This document shows, in pieces, positions 6,808 through 13,477 of a DNA stretch of 17,682 nt. The position numbers and the translations under genes were made by a program. The notes under the pieces were generated by a model. The model saw only the letters and a list, made by a program, of their open reading frames with translations. It was not told the DNA's origin and made no database searches. Position 1 is the stretch's first letter. The number at the start of each line of letters is the position of its first letter. The stretch comes from JAPUIN01 sp041580375 (GTDB lineage: Bacteria; Acidobacteriota; Polarisedimenticolia; Gp22-AA2), in NCBI GenBank assembly GCA_041580375.1, contig JBFGDZ010000067.1:1-17682 (forward strand), in the 5' to 3' direction.

Positions 6808-8762
6808 TGGAATCGATCGCGAGGGACCCGATCCAGCCCGCCGATTCGTCCTCCCCGGCCGCGAGCGGGGGACGACCGGACGCCATCTCGGAGCGGTTCA
6901 TCTCCGACGTGTGCGCGCGGCTGGCAGGCAACCTGCGCTTGCGGAGAATGCTGCCCGTCTGGGGCCGGGTGCACATCGATCGCCAGCTGCCCTTCCTCTG
7001 CGTCTACCGCAGACGGCGCGGAAAGGAGGATGCCGGGACTGAGAAGCTCGTGATGGGCGAGGCTTCGTATCTCGTCGCCACGGATCGGGCGGATCTGCAG
7101 CGCGGCCTGGGGCTCCTCATCAAGAACATCGTCCGAACCCAGGTGAAGAATTTCGGGGCGTTTCTCCTGCTGGAGATCTGGGAGGGATCCCAAGTCCCCG
7201 GTCGCTCGGGGATCCGGGCGCCGCGCCCGGCATTCCGGGTCATCGCATCGCCGCGCAGCCCTCTCGGCAGCACCGTCGCGGCGCTGGAGACGGCTCTCGG
7301 GCGGATCCGGATCCGGGGCGAACGGGCCCGGGTCGAGGTGGCGTCCGTCCGGTCGTGCTCTCCGGAGGGACTGCCGCGCCTGATGTCGGACGAGACGGCC
7401 GCTTCCCTCGGCTGCCACCTGCTCGGCATCGAGGTGTCGCCGATCTACCGCGATGCGGAGCGTCATCTGAATTTCCCCATCATCCTGCGCACCCTCCATC
7501 GCCGCTTCTCGAGGGCGCTTCAGATGGGCCTGTTCGAGTTCGTCCAGTCCAGGACGACCCAGCGCCCGAAGCACTACCTGGCCCTGGGCAGGAGGAGCTT
7601 CGTCAAGGCGGTCTTCGAGGTGGACCGCGAGCTCGCCCGCATCAGCAACGATCTCGACTTTCTGCTGGCGGTCAGTCCGACGAACGTCGAGGCGGCCTGG
7701 GACGAGTTCAGGCGATTGAGGTTCGAGCGGGAGCCCGAGTTCATCTACCGCCGGTTGCCGCTCGATCCGTCGCTCATGAAGCGCCGCCTGTTCAGCATCC
7801 CGATCGACCGGATCGAGGACCCGGCCCTCGCCCAGGTCTTTCACGACCAGCAGATCGAATTCGACAGGAAGCTCACGATGCTCATGGATCGGGGGAGCCG
7901 CTCCTTCCTCTACGGGAGCCTTCAGCTCTTCGGCGGCGTGGAGCCGCCGCTGCTGTCCCTGTCGAAAGCGATGCTGAGGAGGATCTCGCCGAAGAGCCGG
8001 GATCGGTTCACGCGCCGGGGGCTGGACGCGCGCGCGTTCGCCGCGCGGGCCGAGCGGGAGATCGAGCACTACCGTTCGATGCACGCGAAGGTGTTCAGCA
8101 GGGTCGAGGTCCGGGACGATCTGTCCGGTGTCATGGTCTCGCACGGGAACGTGCTGGTGGGGAGCGACGTGCGGATCCCGCCTTCACGGGTCGAGGCGCT
8201 CCTGTGCCACGAGGTCGGAACGCACGTCCTGACGTACTTCAACGGTCGCGCCCAGCCCTTCAAGCAGCTCTACGTGGGGCTGCCGGGATACGAGGAGCTG
8301 CAGGAGGGGCTCGCGGTTCTCGGGGAGTACCTGGTCGGCGGGCTGAGCCGCAGCCGGCTCAGGCTTCTCGCCGCGCGCGTGCTGGGCGCGGATTCACTCG
8401 TCCGCGGGGCCACGTTCGTCGATCTGTTCCGCGTCCTTCATCGGGAGCACGGGTTTCCCCGCCGCGCGGCATTCACCGTCACGATGCGCATCTTCCGGGG
8501 CGGGGGTCTGACGAAAGACGCGATCTATCTGCGCGGGCTCCAGGACGCGCTGAACTATTTCAGAAAAGGGGGATCCGAGGATCTCCTGTACGTGGGAAAA
8601 TTCGGGCTCAAACACGTTCCCTTCATCGAGGAGATGCGCTGGCGCCAGATTCTGAAGCCGGCGCCGCTGCGGCCGCGCTTTCTGGACGGCGCGGCGGCGG
8701 ATCGGAGGATCGATCGTCTCCGGCGCACAACGTCGGTGATGGATTTGCTGGAGAGGAACTGA
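6807..8762 (+). CDS. QEGLA-motif (DUF1704) metallopeptidase, MATCAP-like
   Basis: This 651-residue protein contains ELQEGLAVLGEY, with the QEGLA sequence at 499-503 that names TIGR02421 'flavohemoglobin expression-modulating QEGLA motif protein' (DUF1704, PF08014). Thirty residues earlier, CHEVGTH gives a HExxxH metal site (His468, Glu469, His473). The glutamate in QEGLA (Glu500) is placed to be a third ligand. The same arrangement is known in the animal tubulin tyrosine carboxypeptidase MATCAP, so a peptidase or carboxypeptidase activity is likely. The bacterial substrate is unknown. The N-terminal half (about 1-260) has no motif I recognise. The start could be GTG 6804 or ATG 6807; ATG gives a TGATG stop-start overlap with the amidohydrolase. 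The next gene begins 2 bases after its stop. No flavohemoglobin gene is in the window, so the family name is not informative here. Confidence 0.87.
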   Translation: MESIARDPIQPADSSSPAASGGRPDAISERFISDVCARLAGNLRLRRMLPVWGRVHIDRQLPFLCVYRRRRGKEDAGTEKLVMGEASYLVATDRADLQRGLGLLIKNIVRTQVKNFGAFLLLEIWEGSQVPGRSGIRAPRPAFRVIASPRSPLGSTVAALETALGRIRIRGERARVEVASVRSCSPEGLPRLMSDETAASLGCHLLGIEVSPIYRDAERHLNFPIILRTLHRRFSRALQMGLFEFVQSRTTQRPKHYLALGRRSFVKAVFEVDRELARISNDLDFLLAVSPTNVEAAWDEFRRLRFEREPEFIYRRLPLDPSLMKRRLFSIPIDRIEDPALAQVFHDQQIEFDRKLTMLMDRGSRSFLYGSLQLFGGVEPPLLSLSKAMLRRISPKSRDRFTRRGLDARAFAARAEREIEHYRSMHAKVFSRVEVRDDLSGVMVSHGNVLVGSDVRIPPSRVEALLCHEVGTHVLTYFNGRAQPFKQLYVGLPGYEELQEGLAVLGEYLVGGLSRSRLRLLAARVLGADSLVRGATFVDLFRVLHREHGFPRRAAFTVTMRIFRGGGLTKDAIYLRGLQDALNYFRKGGSEDLLYVGKFGLKHVPFIEEMRWRQILKPAPLRPRFLDGAAADRRIDRLRRTTSVMDLLERN

Positions 8763-8764
8763 AG

Positions 8765-9811
8765 ATGAAAATCGGATTCTTCGTGAACGACGTCACGACC
8801 GAGGAGCCGGGTTACTCGACGACGCGGCTCGGCATGGCCGCAAGAAACCGGGGCCACGAGGTGTGGGTCATCGGCGCCGGCGATCTCGCCTATGACGCGG
8901 ACGAGAAGGTCCGCGCGCGGGCCCGGGGCCCGAGAAAGAACCAGTACAAATCCTCCGAGACCTATCTCGAGGAGTTGCAGGGGAAGAACGCGGTCATGGA
9001 GCGGATCACGGTCGACGATCTCGACGTGCTGATGCTGAGAAACGACCCCAGCACCGACACCGGTTTTCGCGCCTGGGCGCAGACGGCCGGCATCATCTTC
9101 GGGCGGGTCGCGATGCGGCACGGCGTGGTCGTCCTGAACGATCCGAACGGGCTCGCCAAGGCGATGAACAAGATGTACTTCCAGATGTTCCCGGAGGATG
9201 TCCGGCCGCGGACGATCATCACGCGCGATCGGGACGAGATCAGGGCCTTCGCGAAGGAGCAGGGGGACAAGATCGTGCTGAAGCCCCTGCAGGGTTCGGG
9301 CGGCCAGGGCGTGTTCCTCGTGGGGAAGAACGAGCTCGCGAACCTCAATCAGATGATCGACGCCGTGAGCCGGGATGGCTACGTCATCGCCCAGGAGTAC
9401 CTGCACGCCGCGGCGGACGGGGACACGCGCCTCTTTCTGATGAACGGGAGGCCGCTGCGCTACAAGGGCAAGTACGCGGCGTTCCGGCGCGTCCGGTCCG
9501 GCGAGGACATGCGCAGCAACATCCACGCGGGCGGAACCCTCAAAGCGGCGGAGCTCACCGACACGCACATGCGCCTGGCGGAAATCGTGCGCCCCAAGGT
9601 CGTCATGGACGGGATGTTCCTCGTGGGGCTCGACATCGTCGGCGACAAGCTCATGGAGATCAACGTGTTCAGCCCGGGAGGCCTGGGGAGCGCGCAGAAG
9701 TTCGAGAAGGTCAACTTCTCGCACGCCGTGATCCAGGCCCTGGAGAGCAAGGTCTCCTACATGAGGTACTACCGCCGGAACTTCGACAACGTCGAGATGG
9801 CGACGCTCTAG
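8765..9811 (+). CDS. Glutathione-synthetase-like ATP-grasp ligase
   Basis: This 348-residue cytosolic ligase aligns by motif along its whole length with bacterial GshB. The N-terminal domain has LRNDPSTDTGF (91-101) and VVLNDPNGLAKAMNKMYF (122-139). The ATP-grasp region has VLKPLQGSGGQGVF (171-184), the adenine-side Glu211, DTRLF (220-224) and GLDIVGDKLMEIN (288-300), followed by SPGG in the substrate loop. GshB joins glycine to gamma-glutamylcysteine. No glutamate-cysteine ligase gene lies nearby and the partners are a peptidase and an amidohydrolase, so a different carboxylate-amine pair is possible. The start at ATG 8765 has GAGAGG about 10 bases upstream inside the preceding gene. The stop TAG lies within CTAG, shared with the convergent napB stop. 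Calling it gshB outright would be risky. Confidence 0.87.
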   Translation: MKIGFFVNDVTTEEPGYSTTRLGMAARNRGHEVWVIGAGDLAYDADEKVRARARGPRKNQYKSSETYLEELQGKNAVMERITVDDLDVLMLRNDPSTDTGFRAWAQTAGIIFGRVAMRHGVVVLNDPNGLAKAMNKMYFQMFPEDVRPRTIITRDRDEIRAFAKEQGDKIVLKPLQGSGGQGVFLVGKNELANLNQMIDAVSRDGYVIAQEYLHAAADGDTRLFLMNGRPLRYKGKYAAFRRVRSGEDMRSNIHAGGTLKAAELTDTHMRLAEIVRPKVVMDGMFLVGLDIVGDKLMEINVFSPGGLGSAQKFEKVNFSHAVIQALESKVSYMRYYRRNFDNVEMATL

Positions 9812-10281
9812 GTTCCGCCCGCTTCGTCGGCCGGGGCCGAGAAGCGGCTCGGGACGAGCGGGGCTGCTTCCGTGCGCGAGGCGTGGCAGCTCACGCAGAC
9901 GTGGCGCGCGCCGGCCACCGTGTCCCGCCGCTCCGCCGGCGAGTTGCGCAGATCGACGTAATGGCTGTCCGGCATCGGCGTGGGCCCCCCTTCCGTCTTC
10001 TCCTCCACCATGTGACAGTCGACGCAGAGATTCTCATCCCGAGTGATCGGCAGGAAGTCCCCGATTCCGTGCGGGATGACGGGCGGCGCGCCGGGGTAGG
10101 CGCGAGGCCGGGGCGATGCCTCGCCCACGTCGAGAACGTTGTCGGCGATCGCGGGGGGCGCCGGCGCCTCGAACACGCTCCCGCGGCTCAGCCCGATCTC
10201 GGTGTCGGGCGTGCCCGCGGGTCCGGCGCAGCCGGACAGTGGCACGACGAGGAGGAGCGGCAGGGCGGCCATCCGGTTCAT
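9808..10281 (-). CDS. napB: Periplasmic nitrate reductase, dihaem cytochrome c subunit NapB
   Basis: This 157-residue protein passes electrons to NapA. It has two haem c attachment sites, CVDCH (86-90) and CVSCH (129-133). It also has NapB-type axial histidines in IPHGIGDFLPIT (His71) and DSHY (His107). The signal sequence MNRMAALPLLLVVPLSGC ends in a lipobox LSGC with Cys18, so the mature protein may be a membrane-tethered lipoprotein; classical NapB is soluble in the periplasm. It is last in napDAB: its ATG shares one base with the napA stop (TGATG). Its own stop overlaps the convergent ligase gene's stop (CTAG, 9808-9811). An in-frame extension upstream to 10410 only covers napA in another frame and is not used. 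Confidence 0.93.
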   Translation of the reverse strand: MNRMAALPLLLVVPLSGCAGPAGTPDTEIGLSRGSVFEAPAPPAIADNVLDVGEASPRPRAYPGAPPVIPHGIGDFLPITRDENLCVDCHMVEEKTEGGPTPMPDSHYVDLRNSPAERRDTVAGARHVCVSCHASRTEAAPLVPSRFSAPADEAGGT

Positions 10282-13049
10282 CAGACCCTCCCTTCGTCCG
10301 TTTCCGCCCGGTAGACCCGGGCGGCGCACTTCTTGAAGTCGGTCTGCTTCGAGATGGGGCAGGTGGCGTCCAGCGTCACCTTGTTGATGAACACTCCCTC
10401 GTCGAACCACGGCACGAACACCATGCCCCTCGGCATTCGGTTGCGCCCGCCGATCTGCACGCGCGCCTGGATCCGGCCGCGCCGAGACTCAACCCATGCC
10501 AGGTCGTTGTCGGCGAGGCCGCGGTCGCCGGCGTCCTTCGGATGCATGAAGATCCGGGCGGTCGGCACGGCGGCGTGCAGCTCCGGCACGCGGCGCGTCA
10601 TGGAGCCGGAGTGCCAGTGCTCCAGCACCCGTCCGGTGGACAGCCACAGGTCATAGGTGTCGTCCGGGACCTCCGGCGGGGCGGCATAGGGCCGGAAGAA
10701 GATCTTGGCCTTGCCCTTCAGGTCCGCGGGCGAGGGATCGGTGACCCCGTCGAGATCACCGCGGGGGATCGATTTCATCGCCGGTCCGTAGAAGTCGAAC
10801 CCGCTTCCTTTTCGTGCGTAGGCGTCATACTTCTCGTTGAAGCGCCACGCCGTCTCCTTGCCGTTGATGACCGGCCAGCGCAGGCCGCGCACCTCCTCCC
10901 GGAAATAGGTGTCGAACTCGGCCAGGTCGTGCGCGTGATCCGCGCCGAACCGCCGGTACTCCTCGAACAAAGCCTTCTCGGGGAACCAGTCGATCGCGGC
11001 GTGCGCGGCGGTGTCGTTGCGGCGGCCGCCGGCGACCGGATCCGGCCACGCGAACTTGCGATTCGCCGGGCTCGCGAACAGCACCGCGTGCAGCGTGTCG
11101 TCCGGTCCGTACCCCATCGCCCCGGCGGCCTCCAGCACGTCGGGGAGGGCGCCGTCCTCGAAATCCTCCGCCTGGAGGCCCGGGACCGCCTGCCGTCCCC
11201 ACACCTCCTTCAGCCGGAACCGCTTCGAGAACTCCATCATCTGCCAGAGGTCGCTGCGGGCCTCGCCCGGCGGGGGCACCTGCTGCCGCCACATCTGCGT
11301 GCGCCGCTCGGAGTTTCCGTAGGCGCCCCACTTCTCGAAGATCATCGCGGAGGGGAGGATCAGGTCGGCCACCTTGCAGGACAGCGTCGGATAGACGTCG
11401 GAGACGACGATGAAGCAGTCGCGCTCGCGCGCCGCCCGGATCCAGTGGTTGGCGTTGGCGGTGGACTGGAACAGGTTGGTCACCTGCATCCAGGCCCACC
11501 GGATCGACCCGTCCTCCAGGTCCCGCATCATCTTCGTGACGTGGCTGCCGGGCTTCGGATTGAGCGTGCGCGCCGGCAGCCCCCAGATCGTCTCGCTGCG
11601 CGTCCGGTGCGCGGCGTTGTCGACGACCATGTCGGCCGGCAGGCGGTGGGAGAAGGTCCCCACCTCACGCGCCGTGCCGCAGGCCGACGGCTGGCCCGTG
11701 AGGGAGAAGGCACCGTTCCCCGGCTTCGCCTGCTTGCCCGTCAAAAGGTGGACCATGTACGCCTGCTCGTTCACCCAAGTTCCGCGCGTGTGCTGGTTGA
11801 ACCCCATCGTCCAGAACGACACGACCTTGCGCTTCGGATCCGCATAAAAGTCGGCGAGTCGCTTCAGCTTCTCGGCGTGCCGGTCGAGCGGCTCGTCGGG
11901 ATCCCCCTTGGAGAGGGGAGCCACGAATTCGAGCGTGTAGGGTTCGAGCGCCTCGCTGAAAGTCTCGAACGCGATCTGCCAGTGTCGCCCCGCGGATGCG
12001 GCGTTCCGCTGCTCGACGACGTGGGGCTTTCCGGGATCGAGACGCCGGGCGATCGCCTCCTCCCGCGTGAGTGAGGTCTCGCGCTCCAGCGCCTGAACGT
12101 CGCGCTCGGCGTCGTAGGCGTACCGGTCGGTGTCCCGCATGCCGTAGCCGATGTCGGTCGGGCCGGTGGCGAAGACGCAGTGCCTGCCGACGAAATCCCG
12201 ATCCATCGCGCCGCGACGGACGATCTCGCGGGCGATGTAGTTCCAGATCGCCAGATCGGTCTGCGGCCTGAAGAGGATCTCGACGTCGGCGATCTCGGAG
12301 CAGCGGTTGCCGAAGGTGGTCAGATTGACGACCCGGTATCCCGGATCGGCCAGGCGGCGGTCGGTCACGCGGGCCCACAGCATCGGGTGCATCTCCGCCA
12401 TGTTGGCGCCCCAGGCGACCACCGTGTCGGTCAGCTCGATGTCGTCGTAGTTCCCCGACGGCTCGTCGATGCCGAACGTCTGGATGAAGGCGGCCACCGC
12501 GGAGGCCATGCAGTGGCGTGCGTTCGGATCGATGTTGTTGGATCGCCAGCCAGCCTTGAGCAGCTTGACCGCCGCGTAACCTTCCTGAATCGTGTACTGC
12601 CCGGAGCCCATGATCGCGACGCCGGCGGGGCCCAGCTCGCGATGGACGCGCTTGAACTGCGCCTCCATTTCGTCGAATGCCCGCTCCCAGGAGACCGGCG
12701 TGAAATCGCCCCGCTTGTCGAACCGCCCGTTCCTCATCCTCAGGAGGGGATGCGTCAGGCGATCCTCGCCGTAGGCGATCTGGGCGTTGGCATAGCCCTT
12801 GACGCAGAGGAGCCCCCGATTGACGGGATTGTCCGCGTCCCCCCTGACGGCGACGATGCGGTCGCCTTTCGTGGCGATCTGGATGCCGCACCCGACGCCG
12901 CAGAACCGGCAGACGCCTCTGTCCCAGCGCCAGCCCGGCTCGGGATCCGCGGACAGAACGGCGTCGCCCAGCGGGAGCCCGAGGGCGGAGGCCGCGGCGG
13001 AGGCCATGCCGGCCTTGATGAACTCGCGTCGGGAATCGTCGATGATCAT
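10281..13049 (-). CDS. napA: Periplasmic nitrate reductase, catalytic subunit NapA
   Basis: This 922-residue molybdoenzyme reduces nitrate to nitrite in the periplasm. A Tat signal comes first: SRREFIK (6-12) then a weakly hydrophobic Ala-rich stretch to about 34. A [4Fe-4S] site follows: Cys47-x2-Cys50-x3-Cys54 and Cys82 in LLCVKG. Cys180 in ARHCMASAV is the expected molybdenum ligand that marks NapA/Nas-type enzymes. The C-terminal TGRVLEHWHSGSMT is typical of NapA. The length is well above the roughly 830 residues of the enterobacterial enzyme and close to the longer form known from epsilonproteobacteria; extra sequence falls around residues 310-370. The start at ATG 13049 has AAGGAA upstream and overlaps the napD stop by 4 bp (ATGA). 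Folding and cofactor loading should depend on NapD. No napC, napGH or napF is visible, so the quinol-side electron donor is elsewhere. Confidence 0.96.
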   Translation of the reverse strand: MIIDDSRREFIKAGMASAAASALGLPLGDAVLSADPEPGWRWDRGVCRFCGVGCGIQIATKGDRIVAVRGDADNPVNRGLLCVKGYANAQIAYGEDRLTHPLLRMRNGRFDKRGDFTPVSWERAFDEMEAQFKRVHRELGPAGVAIMGSGQYTIQEGYAAVKLLKAGWRSNNIDPNARHCMASAVAAFIQTFGIDEPSGNYDDIELTDTVVAWGANMAEMHPMLWARVTDRRLADPGYRVVNLTTFGNRCSEIADVEILFRPQTDLAIWNYIAREIVRRGAMDRDFVGRHCVFATGPTDIGYGMRDTDRYAYDAERDVQALERETSLTREEAIARRLDPGKPHVVEQRNAASAGRHWQIAFETFSEALEPYTLEFVAPLSKGDPDEPLDRHAEKLKRLADFYADPKRKVVSFWTMGFNQHTRGTWVNEQAYMVHLLTGKQAKPGNGAFSLTGQPSACGTAREVGTFSHRLPADMVVDNAAHRTRSETIWGLPARTLNPKPGSHVTKMMRDLEDGSIRWAWMQVTNLFQSTANANHWIRAARERDCFIVVSDVYPTLSCKVADLILPSAMIFEKWGAYGNSERRTQMWRQQVPPPGEARSDLWQMMEFSKRFRLKEVWGRQAVPGLQAEDFEDGALPDVLEAAGAMGYGPDDTLHAVLFASPANRKFAWPDPVAGGRRNDTAAHAAIDWFPEKALFEEYRRFGADHAHDLAEFDTYFREEVRGLRWPVINGKETAWRFNEKYDAYARKGSGFDFYGPAMKSIPRGDLDGVTDPSPADLKGKAKIFFRPYAAPPEVPDDTYDLWLSTGRVLEHWHSGSMTRRVPELHAAVPTARIFMHPKDAGDRGLADNDLAWVESRRGRIQARVQIGGRNRMPRGMVFVPWFDEGVFINKVTLDATCPISKQTDFKKCAARVYRAETDEGRV

Positions 13050-13339
13050 GGCGTTCCTTTCCGTGCGCGCCCGGAACCGGCGGTTCCGGGGCGATCCGAT
13101 TCGATCGCGGATTTGAGGTAGTGGTAGTGAAGCCCGGCGGCGAGCACGCGCCGGTGCGCCTGGATGCGGCGGAGCGCCTCCTCCTGCGAGGCCAGCGTCT
13201 CACCCTCGTGAACGACGATGAGCCGGCCGCTCGCCTCGTGCCAGTGGCGGACCTCCAGGCCGGGCATGGCGTCCAGATCCCGCCGGACGGAGGCGAGATG
13301 CCGTGGAGCGGTCGTCACGACGAAGGCGGAGAAATGCAT
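13046..13339 (-). CDS. napD: NapA maturation chaperone NapD
   Basis: This small cytosolic protein (97 residues) should bind the NapA Tat signal and hold export until cofactors are inserted. It shows the NapD ferredoxin-like pattern: FSAFVVTTAPRHL at the start, MPGLEVRHWHEASGRLIVV (24-42) in the middle, and an ending that includes LAAGLHYHYL. A basic, disordered-looking tail (about 15-20 residues) extends beyond the usual fold. ATG 13339 is preferred because the only earlier good ATG (13369) is embedded in a TATAATG promoter-like element and would add non-family residues. It has no strong ribosome site, which is odd for the first gene of an operon. Its stop overlaps the napA start by 4 bp. Confidence 0.87.
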   Translation of the reverse strand: MHFSAFVVTTAPRHLASVRRDLDAMPGLEVRHWHEASGRLIVVHEGETLASQEEALRRIQAHRRVLAAGLHYHYLKSAIESDRPGTAGSGRARKGTP

Positions 13340-13367
13340 GGGCACGATGTCGAGTAACCGGGCGGCC

Positions 13368-13373
13368 ATTATA
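13368..13373 (-). promoter_or_regulatory. Candidate -10 element for napDAB
   Basis: The minus strand reads TATAAT here, about 30 bases before the napD ATG, implying a leader of about 20 bases. No clear -35 hexamer is seen at 16-18 bases upstream. I found no FNR-type TTGAT-N4-ATCAA box in 13340-13477, although nap operons are often controlled by oxygen or nitrate regulators. Confidence 0.35.
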
Positions 13374-13375
13374 CG

Positions 13376-13411
13376 CGATCGGCGAACCGGCGACGCGCGG
13401 CGAGCCGATCG
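13376..13411. repeat. Inverted repeat in the napD-ydcS divergent intergenic region
   Basis: CGATCGGC (13376-13383) and GCCGATCG (13404-13411) are perfect inverted copies with a 20-base spacer. The proximal arm sits 3 bases upstream of the nap -10 candidate, across where its -35 would lie, so it could be a regulator-binding site. GATC words are very common in this window, so a chance match is quite possible. Confidence 0.3.
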
Positions 13412-13448
13412 ACACGGCGCTTCGCGCGCGACGCGCTCGGGAGGGTGG

Positions 13449-13454
13449 TAAGAT
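13449..13454 (+). promoter_or_regulatory. Weak candidate -10 element for ydcSTUV
   Basis: TAAGAT (4 of 6 positions match TATAAT) lies 23 bases before the ydcS ATG and just upstream of its AGGAGG ribosome site (13462-13467). No -35 is recognisable. Confidence 0.2.
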
Positions 13455-13477
13455 TTCCGCGAGGAGGGATTCCCCAC

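Noticed and set aside
6417..8144. 575-codon minus-strand open frame antisense to the amidohydrolase and QEGLA genes
   Set aside because: It has no recognisable domains and crosses two well-supported genes.
7355..8764. In-frame upstream extension of the ATP-grasp ligase
   Set aside because: It overlaps the QEGLA gene in another frame and lacks similarity; the ligase starts cleanly at MKIGFF with a ribosome site.
10116..12074. 652-codon plus-strand open frame antisense to napA
   Set aside because: It is rich in Arg, Pro, Gly and Val in the way typical of GC-rich antisense frames, with no motif; napA is certain on the other strand.
13340..13477. FNR or NarL type site upstream of nap
   Set aside because: No TTGAT-N4-ATCAA or close variant could be found by reading both strands.
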